Shown piece by piece: positions 33,259 through 42,252 of a DNA stretch of 64,000 nucleotides; the stretch's first letter is position 1; every line of letters starts with the position of its first letter. The translations under genes and the position numbers were made by a program. The stretch comes from Sphingomonas sp. 35-24ZXX (lineage in GTDB: Bacteria; Pseudomonadota; Alphaproteobacteria; Sphingomonadales; Sphingomonadaceae), in NCBI RefSeq assembly GCF_000786215.1, contig NZ_JROG01000010.1, positions 1 to 64,000 of the forward strand, read 5' to 3'. The notes beneath the pieces were generated by a model, which saw only the letters and a list, made by a program, of their open reading frames with translations, was not told the origin of the DNA and did not search any database.

Positions 33259-35552
33259 ACCGGCGGCTTTTCCTTCAGATCGCAGGGGTGGGAACGGCCA
33301 GCGCGGTGGCACTGCCTGCCGCGGCCCAGGGTCAGACTGCCGCCCCCCGGCAATTCGCGAGCGATTCCGCAACGACGGGCTTTGTCCGCGTGGCCCGCTT
33401 CGACGATGGCGGCACAGGCTGGACCGTATGGGAAGACCGCCGCTCGCCCGAAGGCGCGATCCGCTTTGTATCCGCGACCGGTGAGGCGATCACCCTGGCC
33501 AAGCGGCTGGAGGCCGCCTATGCCGATGACGGCCCGGCCTATCTGGGCATGGACCTTGCCACGATCGCCATGGCCGATGCCGATCTGCTGGCAGAAGCGC
33601 TGCTCGCGAAGGGCGATCCGGACCCTGAACAGGTGCGCCGCGCCGCGCCGCCGCTGGCGAGTGCGCTCAAGATGGACGAGTTCGGCACGCGGATGCCGTG
33701 GACCGGCTTTGTCGGCACCCGGCAGGCGGGCGATACCATGCCGATCTTCCCCAACGGCCGCAGCCGCACCTATCGCCCCGAGCACGATTTTCCGCCGCTG
33801 ACTGGCGACAGGCTGGCCCCGCGGCGCAAGGAGGGCATGCTCGGCGGATGGCTGCCCGCCATCCACAAGGTCATCGAGCGCCCCGAAGGCGGGCATTACG
33901 ACCTGCTGTGCTTTGCCGATGTCGATTATCAGGGCCGCTTCTATGTCCATACCTGGCACCGGACCCAGCAGATCGAGAACGGGCGGATCGTCAAGGAGAC
34001 GTTCGGCGACAGCCATGCCGATTTCGCCCCGCGCCGCGTCGATCCTGCCGCCGACGCCTATTATCGCGCGCTGCTGCGCTTTGCCCGCTACTGGGCGGCA
34101 GAGCTCGACGACCTGGTGCCTGTCACCCTGCCCGACCCGAGCTGGGGCGACATGGTCGCGCATGCCTTTGCCAAGGAGATCATCGTGCGGCCCGGCGGGG
34201 TCTATCCCAAATATGGCGTGGTGGATCGCGACTATTACGGCAGCGAATATGACGGGTTTCAGGACACCTTCACCTCGTCGCTCTCGGCCAATCTGGAATG
34301 GGGCAGGTTCGCGCAGGCGCGCGCCGTGCTCGACCAGTTTTTCGACGAGTTCGTGGCGAACGATGGCATGGTCGACATGCGCGGGCCGCAGGTCGGGCAG
34401 TTCGGCCTGACCTTGAGCCTGGTCGCGCGCTACCTGCATCTGACAGGTGATGAGGCGACGGTCCGCCGCCACGCGCCCAAGTTGCGCGAGACCGCAGCCC
34501 TGCTGGCAGAATTGCACGACATCGCGCTGAAGCTTCCCGCGAGCGACCCAGAGCACGGCCTGATCGCCGGCTGGAACGAGAGCGACGCCTGTCTGTTTCC
34601 CGACCCTTCGCTGTGGTGGAAGCCCTATTATGCCAATTCCGCCTTTGCGGTGCGCGGCTGGCGCGATCTGGCGGAGATCGCCGATCGCATCGGCGCGGGC
34701 GACCCTGCCGCGCTCTCCGCACGCGCCGACCGGCTCAACCAGCGGCTGATCGAAAGCCTGCGCGCCAATATCCGCCGCGATCTTTCACCGCCCTATGTCG
34801 GACCGCTGCCGGGCCGGAAGGACACCTTTCGCGAGGCGCTCGCCAAGGGGCAGAGCGAACAGGGCTGGCCGCACCGCGTCTATGCCGAGCTGCTCCATGC
34901 CGATGTTCTGCCAGCAGACCTTGCCCATCTGGTGATCGATTGCCTCAAGGGCCATGGCGGCACCACCCTGGGCGTTGTCGCCAACATCACCCGAGCGCGG
35001 CCCGGCGGGCGCGATATCCTGGGGTTCATATCCTATGGCTATGCGATGCAGCTGCTGCGGCTCGACCGGATCAGCGAGTATCTGCTGTTCCTCTACAGCC
35101 ATCGCTATCACAACCACACACCGGGCGGCTGGGTCGCGGGCGAGGTGTCAGGCATCACCGGGATGATGCCGATCTTCTGCATTCCCGCGCAGTTGACCAT
35201 CCCCAAGCTGGTGCGCTGGATGCTGGTGTTCGAGGATGGCGACGGCCTGCACCTGCTGCGCGCCACACCGCGCGACTGGCTGACATCGGGCAAGCCGGTG
35301 GCGATCATCGGCGCACCCACGCGCTGGGGCAAGGTGGATGTGCGGATGACGGGGGGATCGGGCCTCATCGAGGGCGAGGTCGTGCTGCACAATGCGGCGG
35401 CCCCCGCCACCTGGCTGACATTGCGCCTGCCCAAGGGCGCAAAGCTCACCGAGGTGACAGCGAATGGCGCACCGCTGAAAGTCGAGGGCGAAAAAGTCCG
35501 CCTGCTCAGGGCATCGGGCCGGATGACGATCGCCGCGCGCTACACCGGGTAA
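33240..35552 (+). CDS. Tat-exported large protein, putative (alpha/alpha)6-barrel glycosidase
   Basis: 770 residues. Twin-arginine signal ALNRRLFLQIAGVGTASAVA. No named family recognised. Residues about 260-640 are dominated by helical repeats with acidic-aromatic loops (EYDGFQDTFTSSL, GWNESDACLFPDPSLWWKPY, GQSEQGWPHRVYAELL, HNHTPGGWVAGEVSGITGMM) reminiscent of six-hairpin glycosidases; the last 120 residues look like a beta-sandwich. Its position, divergent from a TonB receptor and in one island with a GH127 enzyme, suggests a carbohydrate or glycopeptide substrate. TTG at 33255, overlapping the leader stop (TTGA), is an alternative start that gives a standard Tat N-terminus. Confidence 0.7.
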   Translation: MRIVALNRRLFLQIAGVGTASAVALPAAAQGQTAAPRQFASDSATTGFVRVARFDDGGTGWTVWEDRRSPEGAIRFVSATGEAITLAKRLEAAYADDGPAYLGMDLATIAMADADLLAEALLAKGDPDPEQVRRAAPPLASALKMDEFGTRMPWTGFVGTRQAGDTMPIFPNGRSRTYRPEHDFPPLTGDRLAPRRKEGMLGGWLPAIHKVIERPEGGHYDLLCFADVDYQGRFYVHTWHRTQQIENGRIVKETFGDSHADFAPRRVDPAADAYYRALLRFARYWAAELDDLVPVTLPDPSWGDMVAHAFAKEIIVRPGGVYPKYGVVDRDYYGSEYDGFQDTFTSSLSANLEWGRFAQARAVLDQFFDEFVANDGMVDMRGPQVGQFGLTLSLVARYLHLTGDEATVRRHAPKLRETAALLAELHDIALKLPASDPEHGLIAGWNESDACLFPDPSLWWKPYYANSAFAVRGWRDLAEIADRIGAGDPAALSARADRLNQRLIESLRANIRRDLSPPYVGPLPGRKDTFREALAKGQSEQGWPHRVYAELLHADVLPADLAHLVIDCLKGHGGTTLGVVANITRARPGGRDILGFISYGYAMQLLRLDRISEYLLFLYSHRYHNHTPGGWVAGEVSGITGMMPIFCIPAQLTIPKLVRWMLVFEDGDGLHLLRATPRDWLTSGKPVAIIGAPTRWGKVDVRMTGGSGLIEGEVVLHNAAAPATWLTLRLPKGAKLTEVTANGAPLKVEGEKVRLLRASGRMTIAARYTG

Positions 35553-35562
35553 CGCACGTCCC

Positions 35563-35599
35563 GCCTCCGCTGGGCCCGGCTATCGGGCGCTGCGGAGGC
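35563..35599. terminator. Bidirectional hairpin between convergent genes
   Basis: GCCTCCGC (35563-35570) pairs with GCGGAGGC (35592-35599), with an inner GCCCG/CGGGC stem. It sits in the 59-base gap between the stop codons of the putative glycosidase and the permease and could end both transcripts. No strong T-run. Confidence 0.5.
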
Positions 35600-35611
35600 C
35601 AGGATGCGGTG

Positions 35612-37027
35612 TCAGGCGGTCTCGCTGCGCGCGAGGCTGCGCGAACGGCTGTAGAGGAAGTAGAAGGCGAGCCCCGCCACGTTCCACAGCGCGAACCGCA
35701 CCAGCGTCTGCGACGGCAGGCTGATCAGCAGATACAGGCAGCCCAGGATCGCCAGCGTGCCGACCAGATAGGGCTGTGGGCATTTGAACACGCGCTTGAG
35801 TTCGGGCGCGCGCTTGCGCAGCACCATCAGACAGCCTCCGACGGCGATGAACGCCAGCAGCGTCCCGGCATTGGCGAGCTCGGCAATCTCGTCGAGGCGG
35901 AAGAAGCCCGCGACGGCGGCGACGAACACCCCGGTGATGCCCGTCACCAGCACCGGCGCGCCGGTCTTGGGCGACACGCGCGAAAGCACCGGCGGCAGCA
36001 GGCCATCACGCGCCATCACGAAGAAGATCCGGCTCTGCCCGTACATCATCACGAGGATCACCGACGGCAGCGCGATCAGCGCCGCGAGCGCGACCAGATA
36101 GGACGCGGTCGGGTGGCCCAATGTGCGCAGCACCAGCGCCAGCGGCTCGGGCGAATTACCCAAAGTCAGATACGACATCGCGCCGATCGCCGAGAGCGCC
36201 ACCGCCATGTAGATCAGGGTGCACACCGCCATCGACCCGATGATGCCGATGGTGAGATCACGCCCCGGATTGCGCGCTTCCTCGGCTGAGGTCGCCACCG
36301 CGTCGAAGCCGTAGAACGCGAAGAACACGATCGCCGCTGCCGCCATCACGCCGCGCGTCGAGCCGTCCTGCACCGTGCTGCCAAAGCCATAGGGCATGAA
36401 CGGGGTGAGGTTGTCTGCATCGAATGCGGGCACGGCCAGCGCGATGAACGCGGTCAGCGCCGCGAGCTTGATGATGACGAGGATGATGTTGAGCGTGGCG
36501 CTTTCGCGCGTGCCCGCCATCAGCATGCCGGCAATCGCCAGCGACACGACGACAGCGGGCAGGTTGATGATGCCGCCGGCGTGCGGTCCGGCGAGCAGCA
36601 TTTCGGGCAGGGCCACCCCTGCCGATTGCAGCCAGCCGACCAGATAGCCCGACCAGCCGACCGCGACGGTCGAACAGGCCAGCGAATATTCGAGAATGAG
36701 GCTCCACCCCACCACCCAGGCCAGGGTCTCGCCCACGACGGAATAGGTATAAGTATAGGCCGATCCCGCCGTCGGGATCATCGTCGCCAGCTCGGCATAG
36801 GCCAGCGCTGCACAGGCGCACACCGCGCCGGCAATGGCGAATGCCAGGATCACCGCCGGTCCGGCGCGCTCCGCTCCGACACCGGTCAGCGTGTAGATGC
36901 CAGTCCCGACGATTGCCCCGACGCCCAGCGCAATCAGGTGCGGCCATGACAGTGTCGGCTTCAGCCTGCTGCCCGCAGGCGCGTCAGCCGCCTGAACGAT
37001 CGGCTTGATCGGCCCCCAAATCCCCAT
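35612..37027 (-). CDS. APC-superfamily amino acid permease
   Basis: 471 residues, about 12 membrane helices. LIALGVGAIVGTGIYTLTGV is the APC helix-1 substrate-binding motif, and AYAELATMIPTAGSAYTYTY the helix-3 region of the cationic amino acid transporter-like group. Last gene of the leftward deaminase-epimerase-GntR-permease set, so it likely imports free hydroxyproline or proline; specificity is inferred from context only. Confidence 0.9.
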   Translation of the reverse strand: MGIWGPIKPIVQAADAPAGSRLKPTLSWPHLIALGVGAIVGTGIYTLTGVGAERAGPAVILAFAIAGAVCACAALAYAELATMIPTAGSAYTYTYSVVGETLAWVVGWSLILEYSLACSTVAVGWSGYLVGWLQSAGVALPEMLLAGPHAGGIINLPAVVVSLAIAGMLMAGTRESATLNIILVIIKLAALTAFIALAVPAFDADNLTPFMPYGFGSTVQDGSTRGVMAAAAIVFFAFYGFDAVATSAEEARNPGRDLTIGIIGSMAVCTLIYMAVALSAIGAMSYLTLGNSPEPLALVLRTLGHPTASYLVALAALIALPSVILVMMYGQSRIFFVMARDGLLPPVLSRVSPKTGAPVLVTGITGVFVAAVAGFFRLDEIAELANAGTLLAFIAVGGCLMVLRKRAPELKRVFKCPQPYLVGTLAILGCLYLLISLPSQTLVRFALWNVAGLAFYFLYSRSRSLARSETA

Positions 37028-37102
37028 GTGCGCGTCCCTTTTTTTGTGCAGCCGGTTGTCGTGTCGCTGCTGCTGATCCGGTCCTGATCCGCCGACGGCG
37101 AT

Positions 37103-37762
37103 TCAGTAGGTCTTCTCGTCGGTCTTCAACTGCAGCCGAAGATCATCGAGCGTCTTGCCGATATGAACCACGGTCAGCGCGGCAATCTTGCGTTCGTCGC
37201 GCGCCATCCAGACCTCCAGCATCTCGCGATGCTCCTCGTTGGCGCGCTCGTCGCGGCCCAAGGGCTCCAGATGCTTGCGGACATAGCGTTCGGACAGCAC
37301 GTGCAGCCGTTCCAGGATGGTGAAGGTCACCGGCTGGTTGGCCGGGCGCAGCAGGGCGAGGTGAAAGCCGCGGTTGAACGCGCCGACGCCTTCGCCCAGC
37401 GAATCGGTCATGGTGTCGATCTTGTCGAGAAATTCGCAGGCCCGCGCCTGATCCACCGCGGTTGCGGTGCGCGCCGCCAGCGCGATCATCTCGGGCTCCA
37501 GCTTCAGCCGCAGCGCATAGACCTCTTCGGCCTCGGCAGCGCTCAGCGGGCGGACGGTAAAACCGCGGTTGGCCTGCGAGACCAGCAGCCCTTCCTGCTC
37601 CAGCCGAGCCAAAGCCTCGCGCAACGGGATCTTGCTGACCCCCAGTTCGGACGCCAGCGCATCCTGCCGGATCGGTCGGTCGGGGGCCACGACACCTGTG
37701 AGAATTCGGTCCCGAACCACATCGACCAGCTGTTCGGCAAGATTGCGCACGATGATACTCAT
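37103..37762 (-). CDS. GntR/FCD family transcriptional regulator of the Hyp island
   Basis: 219 residues. N-terminal winged helix (LVDVVRDRILTGVVAPDRPI then ALASELGVSKIPLREALARL) and an all-helical C-terminal FCD effector domain (LRLKLEPEMIALAARTATAV, NRGFHLALLRPANQPVTF, EEHREMLEVWMARDERKIA), which usually binds a small acid through metal-coordinating His/Asp. It lies in the middle of the Hyp operon, seven bases downstream of the epimerase. The TATAC/GTATA elements in three promoter regions of the island are its most likely targets; the effector may be a pathway intermediate. Confidence 0.9.
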   Translation of the reverse strand: MSIIVRNLAEQLVDVVRDRILTGVVAPDRPIRQDALASELGVSKIPLREALARLEQEGLLVSQANRGFTVRPLSAAEAEEVYALRLKLEPEMIALAARTATAVDQARACEFLDKIDTMTDSLGEGVGAFNRGFHLALLRPANQPVTFTILERLHVLSERYVRKHLEPLGRDERANEEHREMLEVWMARDERKIAALTVVHIGKTLDDLRLQLKTDEKTY

Positions 37763-37769
37763 GCCGCCC

Positions 37770-38768
37770 TCATATCACAGAGAAGCCTTCCCAAAAGGGG
37801 TCTTTGTGATCGATCCAGATCGTGTTGAAGCCGGTGCTGATCGCCGAGCCCTGGATCGAAGGGATAATCGCCTTGTGTCCGCCCAGCAGGACCGCCTCTT
37901 CCACCCGGCCGGTGAAGCGGCTGCCGATGTAGCTTTCATGCACGAAACTGTCGCCGACCCTCAGCCTGCCCTGGTGCGCCAGATGCGCCAGCCGCGCCGA
38001 GGTGCCGGTACCGCAGGGCGAGCGATCGATCGCGCGTTCGCCATAGAACACCGCGTTGCGGCCATCGGCACCGTCGCCGCGCGGACCATCCGCCCACAGG
38101 ACGTGCGTCACGCCGCGGATGCGGTCGTCCAGCGGATGCACCGGCTCGATCGTCTCGCGCAGGATCGCGCGGATTTGCCGCGAAAGCTCGACCAGTCGCG
38201 CCGCGCCCAGCGCATCGAGCCCGGGATAGCCGGGCTGCGGTTCGATGATCGCGTAGAAATTGCCGCCATACGCGATGTCGATGCTGAGCGGACCCAGGCC
38301 CGGAACGTCGATCGTCACGCCCTCTGCCGCGACAAAGGCGGGGACGTTGCGAATCCGCACCGATGTCACTCGGTCGCCATCGCGGATATATTCGATGGCA
38401 ATGTCACCTGCGGGCACCTCGACCTTCAACTGGCCGGGGACCTGCGGCTTGATGAGACCATGTTCCAGCCCGAACGTGATCATGCCGATCGTGCCATGAC
38501 CGCACATCGGCAGGCAGCCCGATGTTTCGATGAACAGGATGCCGATGTCGTTTTCCGACCGGGTCGGGGGATAGAGGAACCCGCCCGACATCATGTCGTG
38601 CCCGCGCGGCTCGAAGCACAGCCCGGTGCGGATCCAGTCGAACCGCTCGATAAAGTCCATCCGCCGTTCGGCCATCGAATGGCCGCGCACCAGCGGCGCA
38701 CCGCCGACCACCAGGCGGACAGGATTGCCCGCCGTATGGCCGTCGATGCAGAAGAATGTGTGCCGCAC
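37770..38768 (-). CDS. 4-hydroxyproline 2-epimerase (proline racemase family)
   Basis: 332 residues. Cofactor-free enzyme converting trans-4-hydroxy-L-proline to cis-4-hydroxy-D-proline through two catalytic cysteines. Both are present: Cys89 in LPMCGHGTIG and Cys252 in DRSPCGTGTSARL. A Thr at the second position would have meant trans-3-hydroxyproline dehydratase, so this is a racemase/epimerase; operon context picks hydroxyproline over proline. N-terminus IDGHTAGNPVRLV is canonical. GTG start at 38768; 18 bases separate it from the deaminase upstream. Confidence 0.93.
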   Translation of the reverse strand: MRHTFFCIDGHTAGNPVRLVVGGAPLVRGHSMAERRMDFIERFDWIRTGLCFEPRGHDMMSGGFLYPPTRSENDIGILFIETSGCLPMCGHGTIGMITFGLEHGLIKPQVPGQLKVEVPAGDIAIEYIRDGDRVTSVRIRNVPAFVAAEGVTIDVPGLGPLSIDIAYGGNFYAIIEPQPGYPGLDALGAARLVELSRQIRAILRETIEPVHPLDDRIRGVTHVLWADGPRGDGADGRNAVFYGERAIDRSPCGTGTSARLAHLAHQGRLRVGDSFVHESYIGSRFTGRVEEAVLLGGHKAIIPSIQGSAISTGFNTIWIDHKDPFWEGFSVI

Positions 38769-38786
38769 TATGAAGATCGCCCCCCG

Positions 38787-39701
38787 TTAGTCCGCCAGCG
38801 GCCGGGTGGCGGCGCACTGTTCGACCCAGGCGGTCACCTGGGCACGGCGCGCTCCGCTCAGCGGCATGCGTGGCATGCGCACCCGTTCGGACCCCCGGCC
38901 CATGATCTGTTCGGCCAGCTTGATCGACTGGACGAGGTCGTGTTCCGCATCCAGATGCAGCAGCGGCATGAACCAGCGGTAGATGCGCAGGGCTTCGGCA
39001 TAATCGCCGCGCCGCTGTGCCGCGAGCAATGCCACCGATTCACGCGGGAACGCGCTGGTCAGTCCCGAAACCCAGCCCGATGCTCCCAGCATCAGCCCTT
39101 CGAGCGCGACGTCGTCCAGGCCCGCCATCAGCGTGTAGCGATCGCCAAAGCGGTTATACAGGTCGGTGAATCGGCGCGGATCGGGCGCGCTTTCCTTGAC
39201 GGCGACGATGTTGGGAACATCCTCCAGCCTGGCGAGCGTGTCGAAATCGACATTGACGCGATAGGCGGGCGGGTTGTTGTAGAGCATGATCGGCAGGCTG
39301 GTCGCCTCTGCCACGGTGCGGAAATGCGTGTACAGCTCTTCAACGGTGGGGACATAGACCATGGCAGGCAGCAGCATCAGCGCATCAATGCCGATGGCTT
39401 CGGCCTGGCGAGCATATTCCACGGCGCGCTTGGTGGTGAATTCGGATACGCCGGCAACCAGCGGCACGCGATTGCCCACGGCCTCGACCGCACCCTGGAG
39501 CACGGCAAGCTTTTCGTCCGCCTCGAGCGAGTTGTTCTCGCCGCAGGTTCCCAGGATGATCAGGCCGTCGACGCCATCGTCCACCAGGGCGGTCTGCACC
39601 TGCTGGGTCGCGTCATGATCGATGTCCAGGCTTTCGGTGAACTGGGTCGTGGCGGCGGGGTAAACACCCTGCCAGAGCGTCTTGGTATTCGGTGTGGTCA
39701 C
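38787..39701 (-). CDS. DHDPS-family 1-pyrroline-4-hydroxy-2-carboxylate deaminase
   Basis: 304 residues from GTG 39701 (GGAGA eight bases upstream); the frame further up is antisense to the oxidase gene. TIM-barrel aldolase/dehydratase family: Schiff-base Lys169 in NIVAVKESAPDP, Tyr141 in LPIMLYNNPPAY and the G-T-C-G-E-N-N-S-L box in place of GTTGE. In Hyp loci this family deaminates 1-pyrroline-4-hydroxy-2-carboxylate to 2-oxoglutarate semialdehyde and ammonia. First gene of the leftward operon, divergent from the FAD oxidase, with the best operator copy in between. Confidence 0.9.
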   Translation of the reverse strand: MTTPNTKTLWQGVYPAATTQFTESLDIDHDATQQVQTALVDDGVDGLIILGTCGENNSLEADEKLAVLQGAVEAVGNRVPLVAGVSEFTTKRAVEYARQAEAIGIDALMLLPAMVYVPTVEELYTHFRTVAEATSLPIMLYNNPPAYRVNVDFDTLARLEDVPNIVAVKESAPDPRRFTDLYNRFGDRYTLMAGLDDVALEGLMLGASGWVSGLTSAFPRESVALLAAQRRGDYAEALRIYRWFMPLLHLDAEHDLVQSIKLAEQIMGRGSERVRMPRMPLSGARRAQVTAWVEQCAATRPLAD

Positions 39702-39730
39702 GCAGAAATCTCCGGTTGCGATCCAAATCG

Positions 39731-39741
39731 TATACAGTATA
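39731..39741. promoter_or_regulatory. TATACaGTATA palindrome, operator candidate
   Basis: An 11-base palindrome inside ATCGTATACAGTATATGAT, a wider imperfect dyad. It lies in the 56-base gap between the divergent deaminase and oxidase genes, 17 bases from the oxidase ATG, so a bound repressor would block both promoters. An identical core occurs at 44015. Confidence 0.65.
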
Positions 39742-39757
39742 TGATTGCATCCGCAAG

Positions 39758-41026
39758 ATGAAAAACGATCAAGTCCTTTCCGGAAAGACCGCCCTGGTGA
39801 TCGGCGGCGGCCTTGTGGGGCTGAGCGCTGCCGTGCGTCTTCAGAAAATTGGCATTGCTGTGACATTATTTGAGCCGCAGGAAAAGCCGAAAGGCGCATC
39901 CTGGGGCAACGCCGGGCATCTGGCGATCGAACAGGTGCAGCCGCTGGCATCGCCGGCAACCATCCGCGGCGCCTATGCCAAGCTGTTTCCGCGCGGCGCG
40001 CTGGCACTGCCGGCAGCGCAGATCGCGACCTGGGGCCCCTTTGCCTGGCGGATGCTAGGCGCCAGCACGCCTGCGCGCTTTGCAGCCGGAACCCATGCGC
40101 TTTCGGCGCTGCTGGCAGAGGCCATGCCCGCGTGGCGCAGATTGTGCGAGCAGGCGGGGACCACCCACCTACTGCGCGAGGACGGGCATTTTGTCGCATG
40201 GGAAAGCGAGGCGAGTGCCGCAAAGGGGCGGGCCCACTGGCGGACGACCGATATCGGTACCGCCACGGTGCGCGACGCCACGCCGGGCGAGCTTGCCGCC
40301 ATTGGGCAGCTGGCCCCCCGCGCCAAAATCGCAGGCGCGATCCGCTTTGGTGGTTCGGGTCAGATCACGGACCTCGGTGCACTTGCCGAAGCCTTGCGCG
40401 CGCTGCTGGTCGCCAGCGGCGGCATCATTCGCCACGCAGCAGCCGAAGGCATTTATCTGTCCGGCCAGACAGCACAGGTCCGCGCCGATGGCGTGCTGCA
40501 CGATGCCGACCATATCGTGCTGTGCGCAGGGGCCGCCTCGGCTGATCTGCTGCGACCGATGGGCGCGCGCATTCCGCTGATCGCCGAGCGCGGCTATCAT
40601 ATCCAGTCGGCGGCGAGCTGCTGGCCGCACGACATGCCGCCGGTGGCGTTCGAGGACCGGTCGATGATCGTCACCCGCTTTGCCGGCGGACTGCGTGCGG
40701 CCAGCTTCGTCGAATTTTCCGCGCGCGATGCTGCGCCCGACCCGGCCAAATGGGACCGCCTGCGCCATCATGTCGCAGAGCTTGGCCTGCCGTTCGATCT
40801 GCCCGGCGAACCCTGGATCGGCGCGCGCCCGACATTGCCCGATTATCTGCCGGCGATCGGCCGCAGCCGCCGCGCGCCCAACCTGCTTTATGCCTTTGGC
40901 CACCAGCATCTGGGCTTGACGCTGGCCGCTGCAACCGGTGAGGCTGTGGCAGCACTGGCTGCCGGCAGCCCGCCCGCGATCAACCTTGCGCCGTTCGACC
41001 CGGCCCGATTTGGAGACATGACATGA
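39758..41026 (+). CDS. FAD-dependent D-amino acid (D-hydroxyproline) oxidase/dehydrogenase
   Basis: 422 residues. DadA-type flavoprotein: Rossmann motif TALVIGGGLVGLSAAVRL followed by the G-A-S-W-G-N-A-G-H loop that marks this family, and C-terminal LYAFGHQHLGLTLAAATGE. In Hyp loci it oxidises cis-4-hydroxy-D-proline to 1-pyrroline-4-hydroxy-2-carboxylate, the step between the epimerase and the deaminase divergently encoded beside it. Single-subunit form rather than the three-subunit LhpBEF type. Its last bases overlap the M24 peptidase start (ATGA). Confidence 0.9.
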   Translation: MKNDQVLSGKTALVIGGGLVGLSAAVRLQKIGIAVTLFEPQEKPKGASWGNAGHLAIEQVQPLASPATIRGAYAKLFPRGALALPAAQIATWGPFAWRMLGASTPARFAAGTHALSALLAEAMPAWRRLCEQAGTTHLLREDGHFVAWESEASAAKGRAHWRTTDIGTATVRDATPGELAAIGQLAPRAKIAGAIRFGGSGQITDLGALAEALRALLVASGGIIRHAAAEGIYLSGQTAQVRADGVLHDADHIVLCAGAASADLLRPMGARIPLIAERGYHIQSAASCWPHDMPPVAFEDRSMIVTRFAGGLRAASFVEFSARDAAPDPAKWDRLRHHVAELGLPFDLPGEPWIGARPTLPDYLPAIGRSRRAPNLLYAFGHQHLGLTLAAATGEAVAALAAGSPPAINLAPFDPARFGDMT

Positions 41027-42219
41027 GCGGCATTGGCGGATCCAGCCCAGCCGAGCAGCTGGCAGCGATCACCCCCTGGGACCGGATCGCAGCGCCTATC
41101 AGCCTCGACGAGCGGCTGGCGCGGATCGAAAAAGCGCGCAAGCTCACCCGCGACAGCGGCGCGGATGCGCTGATCATCGGCGCGGGCACAAGCCTGCGCT
41201 ATTTTGCCGGTGTCCCCTGGGGCGGGACCGAGCGGCTGGTTGCCATGCTGATCCCGGTGACCGGCGATCCGCTGATCATCGCACCCTATTTCGAGCTCGG
41301 CTCGCTGTCGGCAGAAATGCAGATCACCGCGGAATTCCGACTTTGGCAGGAGGACGAATCGCCCACCGCCTTGGTCGCCGATGCGTGCCGGGCCTGGGGC
41401 GTGGGCACGCTGGCGATCGATCCCGCGCTGCCCTTCCTGTTCGTCGATCGCATCGCCAAGAGCGCGCCCGGGCTCAGCCTGATCAGCGGCGCGGCGGCGG
41501 TGGATGGATGCCGGATGCACAAATCGCCTGCCGAGATCGCCTTGATGCAGCAGGCCAAGTCGATGACGCTGGAGGTGCATCGCCGCGCCGCGCTGACGCT
41601 GCGCGAGGGCATCTGTGCGAGCGAGGTGATCCGCTTCATCGACCAGGCCCATCGTGCGATCGGTGGGGCGGGCAGCACCTTCTGCATGGTCCAGTTCGGC
41701 CACGGCACCGCCTTTCCGCACGGCGTCCCCGGCGATCCGGAGCTGCGCGAGGGCGACATGGTGCTGATCGACACCGGCACCACCGTGCAGGGCTATCATT
41801 CGGACATCACCCGCAGCTACGTCTTCGGGCAGGCGAATGACGAGCAGCGCCGCATCTGGGACCTCGAAAAGGCAGCGCAGGCCGCCGCCTTTGCCGCCGC
41901 CCGGCCCGGCGCGCCGTGCGAAAGTGTCGATCAGGCCGCGCGCGATGTGCTGGAAGCCGCAGGCCTCGGCCCCGATTACGCGCTGCCCGGCCTGCCCCAT
42001 CGTACCGGCCACGGCATCGGCCTGTCGATCCACGAACCCGCCTATCTGGTGCGCGGCGACACGACTCCGCTTGGCACCGGCATGTGCTTTTCCAACGAAC
42101 CGATGATCGTCATCCCCGACCGCTTCGGCATCCGGCTGGAGGATCATTTCTACATGGCCGAAGATGGCCCGCGCTGGTTCACCGAGCCGCAGGTGGCGAT
42201 CGACGCACCGTTCGGGTAA
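41023..42219 (+). CDS. M24 family Xaa-Pro peptidase
   Basis: 398 residues, creatinase/prolidase fold. The N-terminal domain (residues 1-165) is followed by the pita-bread catalytic domain with all five metal ligands visible: two Asp in VLIDTGTTVQGYHSDITRSY, His in RTGHGIGLSIHEP, Glu in FSNEPMIVI and Glu in GIRLEDHFY. No signal peptide, so cytosolic. Coupled to the D-hydroxyproline oxidase, it most likely releases Pro/Hyp from imported di- or oligopeptides. Confidence 0.92.
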   Translation: MSGIGGSSPAEQLAAITPWDRIAAPISLDERLARIEKARKLTRDSGADALIIGAGTSLRYFAGVPWGGTERLVAMLIPVTGDPLIIAPYFELGSLSAEMQITAEFRLWQEDESPTALVADACRAWGVGTLAIDPALPFLFVDRIAKSAPGLSLISGAAAVDGCRMHKSPAEIALMQQAKSMTLEVHRRAALTLREGICASEVIRFIDQAHRAIGGAGSTFCMVQFGHGTAFPHGVPGDPELREGDMVLIDTGTTVQGYHSDITRSYVFGQANDEQRRIWDLEKAAQAAAFAAARPGAPCESVDQAARDVLEAAGLGPDYALPGLPHRTGHGIGLSIHEPAYLVRGDTTPLGTGMCFSNEPMIVIPDRFGIRLEDHFYMAEDGPRWFTEPQVAIDAPFG

Positions 42220-42252
42220 GACGGCGCGGCCATTCTGGCAGCCTCTGATGGG

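Noticed and set aside
33240-33260. Frameshift joining the short leader frame to the glycosidase-like gene
   Set aside because: The glycosidase frame already has a proper Tat signal; the leader frame ends naturally and need not be joined.
36735-36765. TATA-rich stretch inside the permease resembling the operator
   Set aside because: It lies within a coding region and lacks the TATAC/GTATA dyad arrangement of the promoter copies.
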